Shown here: positions 27,152 to 35,720 of the stretch, piece by piece
Position numbering within the stretch: the stretch's first letter is position 1
Layout of the letters: each line of letters opens with the position of its first letter
Assembly (NCBI RefSeq): GCF_016807185.1
Contig: NZ_JAEVYN010000002.1
Coordinates: 2,829,080 to 2,893,079 of the forward strand
Length of the DNA stretch: 64,000 nt
Reading direction: 5' to 3'
Origin: Leptolyngbya sp. Cla-17
GTDB taxonomy: Bacteria; Cyanobacteriota; Cyanobacteriia; Leptolyngbyales; Leptolyngbyaceae
Notes under the pieces: model-generated
Database searches by the model: none
Seen by the model: the letters and a program-made list of their open reading frames with translations, nothing else
Told to the model about the DNA's origin: nothing
Made by a program: the position numbers and the translations under genes

Positions 27152-28862
27152 GGCTACCGATTTAAGCCGGGACAGTGGGTAGGAAGGGAGTTCTAGCTTT
27201 GGCAGCAGCTTTGCCGCGCCGCGCTTGCGGGAGGACTGGCATCTGTTGAACTAGCCACTCGAAGAGGTCAGGAGAGGGTTTACCAAAAAGACGTTCAGCC
27301 GCTGTCGAGCCATCAGAGCGTTGGAGGTGGAAGTTGTGGATCGTGGTCATCACCCGTAAGCGTCGGGTCGATAAACCTCGGCGATTGTGATGAATCTGAC
27401 TCAGGTAGCCGTTGCGTCCTTCAACCGGAGAAGAGGTTCGTTGGAATTTAGTCACCATCGAGGTTGCCCAAGTTTGCCACTGGGTGAACTGCTCACAAGA
27501 CATCGCCGTGGTGATAGGGTGGCGCATTAACGCGGCTTGAGCGTGTTGGGCCGCGATTTGGTAAGCAGCCTTAAGGGTTGGGTTTTTCGTGCGAACACTT
27601 TGCTGGTGCCAGTAGTGGACCGGCAACAGGTGTTGCTTCACCCAATCGCCCGTGGATCGCTCACAGTCTCGAACGCTCAAGCTTTGCTCGACCCACTTCC
27701 ACCAGAGGTCAACCACGGCTGCCAAGTCGTGCCGTTGACGCTCAAACTTGGAGAGACTGCCCGGTTTATCTGACAGTTGATCGGTTTGTTTCAGGGTGCG
27801 CAGGGTGGTCGCTTGCTGCTGGAATTCAGATTCAACCATTTTGCTCGTCTGAGGAATGCCCAACCGAATCGCAAAAGGATGGAGCGTGGTCGTCAGTTGA
27901 TGCAAGATGGATCGGTATTGGGTTTGAGCCTGCTCTAACCCACTTTGCTGGACTTGCAGTTGCTGCTTTAAGGAGGCATTTGCTGTCGAGTCATCCAACT
28001 CGCGCAGTCGTCGGTTGACTCGAAACAGGTGTTCAGACAACTCACTGCCTATCCCTTGCGACAGTTCCCGCAACGCATGAAACAGATCGGCGATACTCGG
28101 ACACCCCAGTTCATCAAGCGCAAGTTTGACCAAGGCTTTGGCTCGGTCACTGACACAGTAATGGATGTTCAACCCTAGTTTGCTCAACGCTTGCTGGGTA
28201 TGCTGTTGCCAGGTTTCGTAGCGATAGTCTTGGGACATCTCCTCCACCAGGATGAAGCCACTGGGTAAGTCCAACAGGACTAACACTACCTGGTCAAGGA
28301 ACGTTTCATCGACGCTGACACACGCTTCAACCGGCGTTTGAGGGTGCTCCAACTGAGACTGTTGCAGACGTTGATAGTCCAGAATTTGCGTCTCCATCTG
28401 GGTACGAATCTGGCGCAAGGAGCTAACGGAAACCCCCACCTGTTGTTCTAGTCCCAGCAGTCGGAAGAACTCAGCTAAGCTCTCACAGCCCACTCCTCGC
28501 TTGAAGCAGAAGATAAACACCGTGGCAACCACCAGCCGTTTTAACCACTGCGCTCCGATGGCACTCTCCCACACCCTTGACTCTGGATACTGATGCCGAC
28601 GCGTCATGGCTTGCTGATGTCGATGCACACTACTCTTGGAAATTCCGGTTGCCTGAGCAATGGCTCGAATCGTCAGGGGTCCTTTTGCAGAAAATGCTTG
28701 GAAGACTTTTTGACACCGTTCTCGTATATTGAGTCTCATCCGTTCCCTCATTTAACTCTTGAGGGTAGGATACTTGCCCTCGCGCTTAGTCACAGGGTTT
28801 TTCTATGATGAGGCCAATTCTACCTGCTCAGGGCATTGCTGTCCCGCTTTATGTTGGTAGCC
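27152..28862 (-). mobile_element. 1.7-kb insertion sequence with DUF6399-like transposase
   Basis: 1,711 bp. Imperfect inverted ends start GGCTACC and include CGGGACAG (left GGCTACCGATTTAAGCCGGG, right inverted GGCTACCAACATAAAGCGGG). A 7-bp duplication GAAGATT sits at 27145-27151 and 28863-28869. The single gene fills the element. I cannot place it in a classical IS family. Confidence 0.82.
27162..28751 (-). CDS. DUF6399-like transposase of the 1.7-kb IS
   Basis: 529 residues (an alternative start is the ATG five codons in). The N-terminal helix-turn-helix (GPLTIRAIAQATGISKSSVH) is followed by a probable catalytic core with EACVSVDETFLDQ (Asp-Glu), HYCVSDRAKALVKLAL (Asp) and CPSIADLFHALRELS. 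A long charged coiled-coil comes next, and near the end SSPVEGRNGYLSQIHHNRRG, a Glu-Gly-Arg-Asn block that could hold the last acidic residue. The DDE reading is inferred. Clear transposition marks (repeats and target duplication) make it a true IS enzyme. I recall this family as DUF6399 in cyanobacteria. Confidence 0.75.
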   Translation of the reverse strand: MRERMRLNIRERCQKVFQAFSAKGPLTIRAIAQATGISKSSVHRHQQAMTRRHQYPESRVWESAIGAQWLKRLVVATVFIFCFKRGVGCESLAEFFRLLGLEQQVGVSVSSLRQIRTQMETQILDYQRLQQSQLEHPQTPVEACVSVDETFLDQVVLVLLDLPSGFILVEEMSQDYRYETWQQHTQQALSKLGLNIHYCVSDRAKALVKLALDELGCPSIADLFHALRELSQGIGSELSEHLFRVNRRLRELDDSTANASLKQQLQVQQSGLEQAQTQYRSILHQLTTTLHPFAIRLGIPQTSKMVESEFQQQATTLRTLKQTDQLSDKPGSLSKFERQRHDLAAVVDLWWKWVEQSLSVRDCERSTGDWVKQHLLPVHYWHQQSVRTKNPTLKAAYQIAAQHAQAALMRHPITTAMSCEQFTQWQTWATSMVTKFQRTSSPVEGRNGYLSQIHHNRRGLSTRRLRVMTTIHNFHLQRSDGSTAAERLFGKPSPDLFEWLVQQMPVLPQARRGKAAAKARTPFLPTVPA

Positions 28863-28936
28863 GAAGATTTAATACTAAAACTCATGATTGTTTTGGGTCA
28901 ATATTAATCAATCAGTAAAGTGCAGTTTACTCTTAG

Positions 28937-29102
28937 AGAGTGTCTTAGAAGTCTGAATGTTAGTAGCAAATCATCTAGATCCCCCTAAATCCCCCTTAAA
29001 AAGAGGGACTTCAAAGCTGTTTCCCCCTTTTAAGGGGGGCTAGGGGGATCTTTAAGTGCTTAACCTGACAAATAGAACCTTTTCAAACATCCTCTTAAAG
29101 AC
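28937..29102. repeat. MITE-like palindromic repeat
   Basis: The core is a long imperfect hairpin at 28977-29051, AGATCCCCCTAAATCCCCCT paired with a complementary AGGGGGGCTAGGGGGATCT. Looser inverted similarity reaches outward to about 28937 and 29102. C-rich CCCCCTAAATCCCCC hairpins are a common dispersed repeat in cyanobacterial genomes. It has no coding capacity. Confidence 0.65.
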
Positions 29103-29125
29103 CTATTTAGAATGAAATAGCCCTG
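29103..29125. repeat. orphan ISAs1 right end
   Basis: CTATTTAGAATGAAATAGCC then CTG matches the right terminus of the ISAs1 copies with one difference. No transposase precedes it, so it is a scar of a lost ISAs1 next to the MITE-like repeat. Confidence 0.65.
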
Positions 29126-29294
29126 GAAGTATAGTAAGCCCCTTGCCCATACCTCGCCAGAATCGGAAACGCTGTACAGGAATAAGGAAACAACTTTAAA
29201 TTAACTTTATTTAGGTTTTTAGATTTTAGGTAAAATAATAATATTCTAGGTGAAATTTCTAAGTGAAATAGTAATACGGATAAAATTTTTAGTT

Positions 29295-30197
29295 ATGAAA
29301 ACACCCGTTGCGTTCTTAATCTTTAATCGCCCCGAAACAACTGCAAAGGTGTTTGAAGTCATCCGTCAGGCAAAACCTGCAAAGCTTTTAGTTGTTGCAG
29401 ATGGGGCAAGGGCTAATCGACTAGAAGAAGTTGAACAATGTTCTAAGACTCGTGCCATCATCGATCGCGTTGATTGGGAGTGTGATGTCTTAACAAATTA
29501 CTCAGATATTAATCTAGGGTGTAGAGAACGGATATCCAGTGGGCTGAGATGGGTTTTCGACACGGTTGAAGAAGCGATTATTTTAGAAGACGACTGTGTT
29601 CCCCATGCAACATTCTTTCCCTTTTGTGAACAGCTACTCGATCGCTATCGAGATGATGAGCGAGTGATGGCAATTTCTGGACAAAAATCTCAACTACAGT
29701 ATCACCGGACTCAATACAGCTATTATTTTTCTCAATATTTCCATGTGTGGGGATGGGCATCTTGGAGGCGAGCTTTCCAAAATTTTGATGTTCGTCTTGA
29801 CCTATGGCCCGAGATTCGGGATGGTGGTTTTATGAAAGACCTTTTAATTGATGATCGTAGTGTCAAGTATTGGTCAGAAATTTTTCAGGGTGTTTATGAT
29901 GGCGAGATCAATACTTGGGATTATCAATGGCTTTTCGCCTGCTGGATACGCAGTGGTTTAACGATTCTTCCCAGCGTCAATTTGATCTCTAATATTGGTT
30001 GTACGGTTGGGGCAACTCACACCGTAAACATCGATCATCCTAATGCTAGTGATCCAGTTGAGGCAATTACCTTGCCTCTAAAACATCCATCTTTTGTAAT
30101 TCGTGATATGCAATTAGATGCGTTAATCCAAAATGTAGGTTTTACTCCTAATCTTTTTACACGACTTCAGAGAAAGACTAGAAGTCTATTGAAGTAG
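29295..30197 (+). CDS. GT2-like glycosyltransferase (HlpA-type)
   Basis: 300 residues from the ATG at 29295, chosen because MKTPVAFLIFNRPETTAKVF matches its broken paralogue's start; the upstream GTG at 29250 adds 15. The GT-A fold shows LLVVADGARANR, DINLGCRERISSGLRWVF and AIILEDDCVPH with the EDD metal-binding acidic cluster. HVWGWASWRRAF and TWDYQWLFACW follow, both typical of this family. Its products add single sugars in capsule and O-antigen clusters, and its specificity is unknown. The mobile debris just upstream may have replaced its original promoter. Confidence 0.85.
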   Translation: MKTPVAFLIFNRPETTAKVFEVIRQAKPAKLLVVADGARANRLEEVEQCSKTRAIIDRVDWECDVLTNYSDINLGCRERISSGLRWVFDTVEEAIILEDDCVPHATFFPFCEQLLDRYRDDERVMAISGQKSQLQYHRTQYSYYFSQYFHVWGWASWRRAFQNFDVRLDLWPEIRDGGFMKDLLIDDRSVKYWSEIFQGVYDGEINTWDYQWLFACWIRSGLTILPSVNLISNIGCTVGATHTVNIDHPNASDPVEAITLPLKHPSFVIRDMQLDALIQNVGFTPNLFTRLQRKTRSLLK

Positions 30198-30270
30198 CTC
30201 TTTTCTAGCGGGTGTTTTTGATGTTTCCGCGTTTATCACAAAGTCTTATCCGGTAAGGTAGTTGAAATCT

Positions 30271-31236
30271 ATGCTTAAGCCTACTGCTCTAAAGGACTAT
30301 GTAGCTTTTCGCGCTCGAACTGTTTATAGGCTTGTACTCAAAGTTTTGCCACTCCCTCAAACTCCTCCCAAGTCAGAACAAGATCTAACGCTCGTTTCAA
30401 TGTGTGGAGCTAAATATATCGGCTTGCTTCAGCAATCGCTTCTTTCCCTCTATCGGGAATGGACGCTGTTGCCAAAGTTGCACATTGTTTCTGATGGCTC
30501 AGTAACCGTATCAGAATTGCAAAATGCCCTGCATTGGTGGTCGGGCACCAAAGAGTTTAGCTCTTGGGAAGAGAGTGTTGCGTATCATGAGCAGCGAGGA
30601 CGGCGATCTATTGTCCAGTTTGCCCAAAGTAACGTCATGGGTAAGAAATTGGCGGTAATTTTGAAGGCAGGTGAGCAAGGACCAACCCTATGGTGCGATT
30701 CTGATATTCTTTGGTTCAAACAACTTCCAAATATTCCTAAAGTTGATCAGACGAATACGCGCCCCGTCTTAAAAATTTCTGAAGACTTCCAACCCTCCTA
30801 TGATCCTCGGCTGATTGAGTCCGGTCTCAGCCATCTGACTCAGCCTCCTTATCGAAATGCAGGCTTAATCTACATTCAAGGGGAAGTGTTAAAGCATTGC
30901 AAATTGCAACCTTTGCTAGACTTGGCTGCTGAGAAACCCTGTAATGATGCAGAACAAACTATTTTTGCAGAAGCAAATTATCAGTTGAATAGTGGCATTT
31001 GGTTAAGAGATGAAATCGCTTGTTTTGCAGAAGATGCGATAACGACTAGACCGCAATATGCAGGTAAAAACTGGGTCGCTCGTCACTACATTGGACCAGT
31101 GCGGCATTTGTTCTGGCGAGATGCTCTCATATTAAGAGTTGGCGGAAAGGATAATCTATTTAAAGCGACAGGAGACCCAAAACTGCCAGCCGAAACTGAA
31201 GAAATTTCTGAGAGCGTGACGAACCATGAGCACTAA
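30271..31236 (+). CDS. putative nucleotide-sugar transferase, family not assigned
   Basis: 321 residues from ATG 30271 (TTG at 30262 is possible). It has GT-A-like features: LTLVSMCGAKYIGLLQQSLL, a HIVSDGS strand, GPTLWCDSDILWF with a DxD-like CDSD, and PPYRNAGLIYIQGE resembling the NxG(V/L) motif of GT8-like enzymes. The last codons overlap the next GT4 start by 11 bases, so the two are translationally coupled. Related proteins appear in cyanobacterial EPS clusters. Donor and acceptor are unknown. Confidence 0.65.
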   Translation: MLKPTALKDYVAFRARTVYRLVLKVLPLPQTPPKSEQDLTLVSMCGAKYIGLLQQSLLSLYREWTLLPKLHIVSDGSVTVSELQNALHWWSGTKEFSSWEESVAYHEQRGRRSIVQFAQSNVMGKKLAVILKAGEQGPTLWCDSDILWFKQLPNIPKVDQTNTRPVLKISEDFQPSYDPRLIESGLSHLTQPPYRNAGLIYIQGEVLKHCKLQPLLDLAAEKPCNDAEQTIFAEANYQLNSGIWLRDEIACFAEDAITTRPQYAGKNWVARHYIGPVRHLFWRDALILRVGGKDNLFKATGDPKLPAETEEISESVTNHEH

Positions 31237-32467
31237 AGTTCTTCATTTGAGTTCTTTTGATACATCTGGCGGAGCAGCACGGGCAGCCTATCGCATTCAC
31301 CAGGGATTACAGAAGATTGGCATAGATTCCGAAATGTTGGTTCAATTTCGTTCGAGTAATAATCGAACAGTCATTGCAGCCGAAAATAAGCTCTCTACTA
31401 AGTTGAGATCCATTGCGGACTTGTTAATTTGGAAGGTAAATACTCCTACCGCACGGCTTTTTTCACCCCAATGGTTTCCTGATGCGATCGCGGCTAAGGT
31501 TGCTCAAATCAATCCAGATATCATTAACTTAAACTGGGTTTGTAATAGCTTCCTGCAAATTGAAACCCTAGCAAAATTCAACAAGCCGTTGATCTGGACG
31601 CTACAAGATATGTGGTCTTTTACGGGAGGGTGCCACTATAGCGAAGGCTGCGATCGCTATCAGAGTTCTTGTGGCAATTGCCCTCAATTGCACAGTAACC
31701 AGGAGAATGATCTTTCCCGCTGGGTGTGGCAGCGTAAAGTAAAGGCATGGAAAGATTTGAATTTAACGATTGTGGCTCCAAGTATCTGGATGGCAGACTG
31801 TGCCAAAGCTTCAGCCCTATTTCAGGGACTCCGAGTAGAAGTGATTCCCTTTGCCCTGGATACGCAACGGTTTAAGCCAGCCGACTTAAGGGCTGCTCGT
31901 GATCTATTAAATTTGCCGCAAGATAAGCAGTTAGTGTTGTTTGGTGCAATCAATGCAACCGGAGATCCTCGTAAAGGATTTCACCTTTTGCAAGCAGCCT
32001 TAAAACGCTTGAGCCAAGATGGATGGGGAGATCGCATTGAATTAGTGATCTTTGGCTCCTCTGAACCAGAAAACCCGATCGATTTAGGCTTCAAAGCCCA
32101 CTATTTAGGATCATTGCAGGATGATCTCTCTCTACGCATTGCCTATGTTGCAGCAGATGTGATGATTGCGCCCTCGATCGAAGAAGCCTTTGGGCAAACT
32201 GCATCGGAGTCTCTTGCCTGCGGCACGCCCGTTGTCGTTTTTAATGACACAGGGCTACAGGATATTGTTGATCATCAAGAGAATGGCTATACCGCTGAGC
32301 ATGGCGATACTGAAGATCTGGCTAGAGGAATCGCTTGGGTGCTAGAAGATCAAGAACGCCATCATGTTTTACAAAAGAATGCTCGAAAAAAAGCTGAACA
32401 AACCTATGCACTTGAGATACAGGCTCATCAATATGTGAATTTATTGACTCAAATTTTGAAGACTTAA
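31226..32467 (+). CDS. glycosyltransferase family 4 protein
   Basis: 413 residues, GT-B fold. The N-terminal VLHLSSFDTSGGAARAAYRI is the acceptor domain with the GGA loop. WTLQDMWSFTGGCHYSEGCD and CGNCPQL form a Cys-rich insertion seen in some GT4 enzymes. The C-terminal domain has VLFGAINATGDPRKGFHLL and the E-x7-E donor site EEAFGQTASESLACGTP. It probably elongates the lipid-linked EPS repeat unit at the cytoplasmic face. It is coupled to the preceding gene. Confidence 0.9.
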   Translation: MSTKVLHLSSFDTSGGAARAAYRIHQGLQKIGIDSEMLVQFRSSNNRTVIAAENKLSTKLRSIADLLIWKVNTPTARLFSPQWFPDAIAAKVAQINPDIINLNWVCNSFLQIETLAKFNKPLIWTLQDMWSFTGGCHYSEGCDRYQSSCGNCPQLHSNQENDLSRWVWQRKVKAWKDLNLTIVAPSIWMADCAKASALFQGLRVEVIPFALDTQRFKPADLRAARDLLNLPQDKQLVLFGAINATGDPRKGFHLLQAALKRLSQDGWGDRIELVIFGSSEPENPIDLGFKAHYLGSLQDDLSLRIAYVAADVMIAPSIEEAFGQTASESLACGTPVVVFNDTGLQDIVDHQENGYTAEHGDTEDLARGIAWVLEDQERHHVLQKNARKKAEQTYALEIQAHQYVNLLTQILKT

Positions 32468-32492
32468 ACATTCATCAAAATGCCATAGGGCT

Positions 32493-32585
32493 TTAATGTA
32501 CCGTTGACTCGCCCAAAATGACCTCTTGATAACTACCAGACTTAACCACTTGCCCTTGGCTCAGAAGATACAGCGATTCTTGATT
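32493..32585 (-). pseudogene. last codons of an ABC exporter gene
   Basis: The minus strand reads LYLLSQGQVVKSGSYQEVIL then GESTVH and stop. This matches the C-terminus of the intact exporter at 45462 (IYLMKQGRIDKEGSYAEVVL, GESPVT). It is the third trace of this transporter family in the window. The rest was lost, probably when the neighbouring IS630 remnant arrived. Confidence 0.6.
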
Positions 32586-32642
32586 GAGTAAGCCACATTT
32601 TGATAGATTGAGAAGCATTGAGTGAAAGAGGAATCGTCGCTG

Positions 32643-33284
32643 ATGCGAGCCCCACTTTCTGTTGATTTACGAGAACGGGTGATTGCAGGCTATCAAGCCA
32701 AAGAAGGGTCAATGCGGCAACTAGCAGAACGCTTCAAGGTCAGTTTATCTTTTGTCAGAGACCTGAGTCGGCACTATCGACAGAGTGGCACAGTTGCACC
32801 AAAAGCGCATGGAGGTGGGGCGGTTGCTAAACTGGGGGTCGCCCAGCTACCGATTGTCAAAGCGTTAGTGGAGGCTCAACCCGATGCCTTGTTAAAGGAG
32901 TTATGTGAGCGCTTGACTGAGAAAACAGGCATTCAGGTGAGTCTATCGACCATGCAAAGGGCTGTACAAACTCTTGAATTGAGCGTCAAAAAAAACATTG
33001 ATAGCCTGTGAGCAAGAAACACAACGGGTGAAAGACATGCGTTTTGCTCATCGACTTTGGAGTTGCAGTGTAGACCCGCGAAATCTGGTATTCATTGATG
33101 AAACCGGGATGCATTTGAGATTCACCCGTCTGTATGGTCGCGCTCCAAAAGGTGAGCGCTTGTATGATACAAAAACTCCCGCTAAACGAGGACAGAATAT
33201 TTCGTTAATTGGGGGCATGAGCATCAATGGCTTGATTGCCACCATGAGCATTGTCGGCAGCGTTAATACCGAGGTGTTCTTATA
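32643..33284 (+). pseudogene. truncated IS630-family transposase
   Basis: The first frame from ATG 32643 (MRAPLSVDLRERVIAGYQAK) holds the helix-turn-helix region. At an eight-A run (32988-32995) a -1 shift leads to LVFIDETGMHLRFTRLYGRA, the start of the DDE domain. The gene is cut at TA (33283-33284) by another IS630 element, and the missing half does not resume beyond it, so a deletion followed. Confidence 0.85.
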
Positions 33285-34443
33285 CGGAATTGAGTAGGGG
33301 AGTATCATTTAGCAAGATGAAAAAGGTACTCTGTCCATGCCTCGACCCCGCACTCAAATTAGCCCTCATCTAGACTACGCAGATCTAACTCAGCGGTATG
33401 TTCAGTGCCAAGATGCTGGCGAGAAAAACCGTTGGTTGGTGATTCGATTGCTCAGTCATCCAAAGACTCCGATGAGCATCGAACAAACCGCTGAGATTTG
33501 TGGACTCAGTTGTAGTGGAGTGCGGAAAATTGCCCGTCGCTACAACGCCGAGGGTGCAGTCGGACTAGTCAATCGGCAACGCTTGAACCCTGGGGGCAAT
33601 CGGTTGGCTTTAAGTGATGAACAGCAACGGCTATTGCGGCAACGCTTACAGAGTGCCCCGGATGATGGCGGACTCTGGAGTGGACCGAAAGTTGGGGAGT
33701 ATATCGAAACCTACTTTGGCATTTGCTTACACCCCTCAACAGCCTGGAAGTATCTACGACGTTTGGGGTTGAGCTTGCAGGTGCCGCATCCGGTGCATCA
33801 TCAAAGCGCAACCCTTGAGCAGCAAGCAGAGTTCAAAGCAGGATTAGCAGGTCATGTGGCGTGGTTGCGCTCGTTGTTTCCCAATCGGGAGATTGTAATT
33901 TGGGCGGAAGACGAAGCTCGATTAGGCTTGCAACCCATTGTCAGGCGGGTTTGGGCACCCATAGGAGAACGCCCATCAGCGCATCATTCTCGCCGCTATC
34001 AATGGGTCTACACCTATGGTTTTGTCCATCCTGCCACTGGAGCGAGCTACTTCCTTTTATTGCCCCGTGCCAATGTCTCCATGATGCAGATGGCGTTAGA
34101 GCTATTTGCGGCTCAGGTCAATCCCCATCGTCAGCAGTTGATCATTCTATTGGTTGATCAGGCCGCGTGGCATATGAGCCAAAAACTTCAGGTGCCCCCC
34201 GGCATTTTCTTCTACCCGCTATTGCCCTATACCCCCCAACTGCAACCCACTGAATGTGTCTGGTCTTTGCTGCGCGAAGCAATCGCTAATCAAGTGTTTG
34301 ACAATCTTGATGCTTTAGAGGATGTCTTAGTCAAGCGGTGCCAATGGTTGATGCAGCATCCTGTGATAGTTCAAGGCAAAGTGGGCTTTGATTGGATTCA
34401 AGCAATTTAATCTGGTCAAAAAGTACTGCTTTCCGCAATTCCG
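33285..34443 (+). mobile_element. IS630-family element inserted in an older IS630
   Basis: 1,159 bp with ends CGGAATTGAG (left) and, inverted, CGGAATTGCG (right), flanked by TA at 33283-33284 and 34444-34445. Confidence 0.82.
33337..34410 (+). CDS. IS630-family transposase (single frame)
   Basis: 357 residues. N-terminal helix-turn-helix units (MSIEQTAEICGLSCSGVRKI) are followed by the winged region GLWSGPKVGEYIETYFG. The DDE core has VIWAEDEARLGLQPIVRRVW (first Asp), IILLVDQAAWHMS (second Asp) and PYTPQLQPTECVWSLLREAI (Glu). Unlike the other IS630 copies here it needs no frameshift. It looks functional. Confidence 0.9.
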   Translation: MPRPRTQISPHLDYADLTQRYVQCQDAGEKNRWLVIRLLSHPKTPMSIEQTAEICGLSCSGVRKIARRYNAEGAVGLVNRQRLNPGGNRLALSDEQQRLLRQRLQSAPDDGGLWSGPKVGEYIETYFGICLHPSTAWKYLRRLGLSLQVPHPVHHQSATLEQQAEFKAGLAGHVAWLRSLFPNREIVIWAEDEARLGLQPIVRRVWAPIGERPSAHHSRRYQWVYTYGFVHPATGASYFLLLPRANVSMMQMALELFAAQVNPHRQQLIILLVDQAAWHMSQKLQVPPGIFFYPLLPYTPQLQPTECVWSLLREAIANQVFDNLDALEDVLVKRCQWLMQHPVIVQGKVGFDWIQAI

Positions 34444-34491
34444 TATTAGATATCAAATAGGCTCTATATGTGGGACATTAAGGTAATTAAT

Positions 34492-35555
34492 GGCGTTGTT
34501 GCATGAAGAGGAGTTGCGGAAGGGAGAGAAATGGTAGGTTTTAATTACCACATCAAAAACTGCCATGAAAGCTCAATACCGCATCCGCAACTGGTCTGAG
34601 TATAACGCTGCGCTGAAGCAACGGGGAAGTCTCACCTTCTGGATCGACGAAGCAGTGGTAGAGGGATGGATTGACCCGTACTTGAGCGGTAAGCCCGGAG
34701 CGTCTGTCTACTATAGCGACTTGGCGATTATGACGATGGCAACGGTGAAAGCCGTGTATCGATTGGCAGGAAGGCAATGTCAGGGATTTCTAGAATCTAT
34801 TTTTGAATTGATGGACATTGAGTTGTCGGTGCCAGAGCACAGCACTCTGTCACGGCGAGTGGGTAAGCTTGCCATCGCGTTACCAGTGCTGCCGAAGAGC
34901 GGTGCCCGTCATGTGGTAGTCGATTCGACTGGGGTAAAAGTGTATGGGGAAGGAGAATGGAAAACCCGCCAACATGGAGTCAGCAAGCGCCGCACTTGGC
35001 GCAAGTTGCATCTAGGAGTCGATGAGGAAACGGGTGAAATCCTGGCAGCAGTAGTGACAACGAACGATATGACCGATGGAGCAGTGCTAGCCGATATTCT
35101 CGATGGAATTGAGGATGAGATTGAGCAGGTGTCGGCAGATGGAGCTTACGACCAGCGCAAGTGCTACGACGCGATTCGAGAACGCAATGCTAGAGCGACC
35201 ATTCCACCGCGTAAAGGAGCCAAAATCTGGCAGCATGGCAACTCTAAAGCCGAGCGGCACAACCGGGATGAAAATCTCCGTCGCATCCGCAAAGGTGGGC
35301 GCAAAGCCTGGAAGCGAGAGAGCAATTACCATCGCCGCTCGTTGGCTGAAACCACGATGTTTCGTTTCAAAACGATCTTTGGGGGGAATCTTAGTCCGCG
35401 CAAGTTTGACAATCAAGCGGTTGAATTGTTTATCAAATGTGCGGCTCTTAATCGCATGATCCAGATCTGTAAACCTGATAGCTATGGGGTTGGAGCTTAA
35501 TTGAGGAGCCTCTCAGGTACATCCTCTGTCTCTTTCTCAATCATGCAACAAAGCC
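34492..35555 (+). mobile_element. IS5-family element
   Basis: 1,064 bp with inverted ends GGCGTTGTTGCATGA / GGCTTTGTTGCATGA and a 9-bp duplication GTAATTAAT at 34483-34491 and 35556-35564. Confidence 0.88.
34565..35500 (+). CDS. IS5-family transposase
   Basis: 311 residues: YRIRNWSEYNAALKQRGSLT at the N-terminus, ARHVVVDSTGVKVYGEGEWK with the first Asp, QVSADGAYDQRKCYD with the second, and YHRRSLAETTMFRFKTIFGG with the catalytic Glu in the Y-x2-R-x3-E-x6-K signature. Complete and apparently active. Confidence 0.92.
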   Translation: MKAQYRIRNWSEYNAALKQRGSLTFWIDEAVVEGWIDPYLSGKPGASVYYSDLAIMTMATVKAVYRLAGRQCQGFLESIFELMDIELSVPEHSTLSRRVGKLAIALPVLPKSGARHVVVDSTGVKVYGEGEWKTRQHGVSKRRTWRKLHLGVDEETGEILAAVVTTNDMTDGAVLADILDGIEDEIEQVSADGAYDQRKCYDAIRERNARATIPPRKGAKIWQHGNSKAERHNRDENLRRIRKGGRKAWKRESNYHRRSLAETTMFRFKTIFGGNLSPRKFDNQAVELFIKCAALNRMIQICKPDSYGVGA

Positions 35556-35564
35556 GTAATTAAT

Positions 35565-35720
35565 GACAATGATGAAAAACTGATGAAGATCTGTCAGAGT
35601 ACTTTTAAGTCAATGGAAAAGCTTATATTCTACTCAAAACAGGAATTCTGTGAGATCAATCTCAAGATGAAATGCCTAAACGTTTTATTTTTCAAAAACT
35701 AGAGTAGAGGCAAAACTTTC
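35565..35720. promoter_or_regulatory. leader of the GT2-GtrA gene
   Basis: About 155 AT-rich bases between the IS5 target duplication and the GT2-GtrA start. It presumably contains that gene's promoter or the join to upstream EPS genes before the ISs arrived. No motif is certain. Confidence 0.3.

Larger units (their letters stand above)
25394..28907 (+). pseudogene. glycosyltransferase family 2 gene split by two IS elements
   Basis: Exons 25394-25637, 26489-27151 and 28870-28907 join, after dropping both ISs and one copy of each target duplication, into exactly 315 codons (314 residues). The first piece has VNILLSTFNGMEFLGEQLDS and IYIRDDGSTDGT (GT-A nucleotide loop). The second has FYAFCDQDDVW (DxD), CGCTMVFGS and a KFSHDGW acceptor-side motif. 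The rebuilt end reads LEDLILKLMIVLGQY. This is the rhamnosyl/glycosyl GT2 type with a CDQDDVW core. Both insertions are precise, so the gene was intact until recently. Confidence 0.88.
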
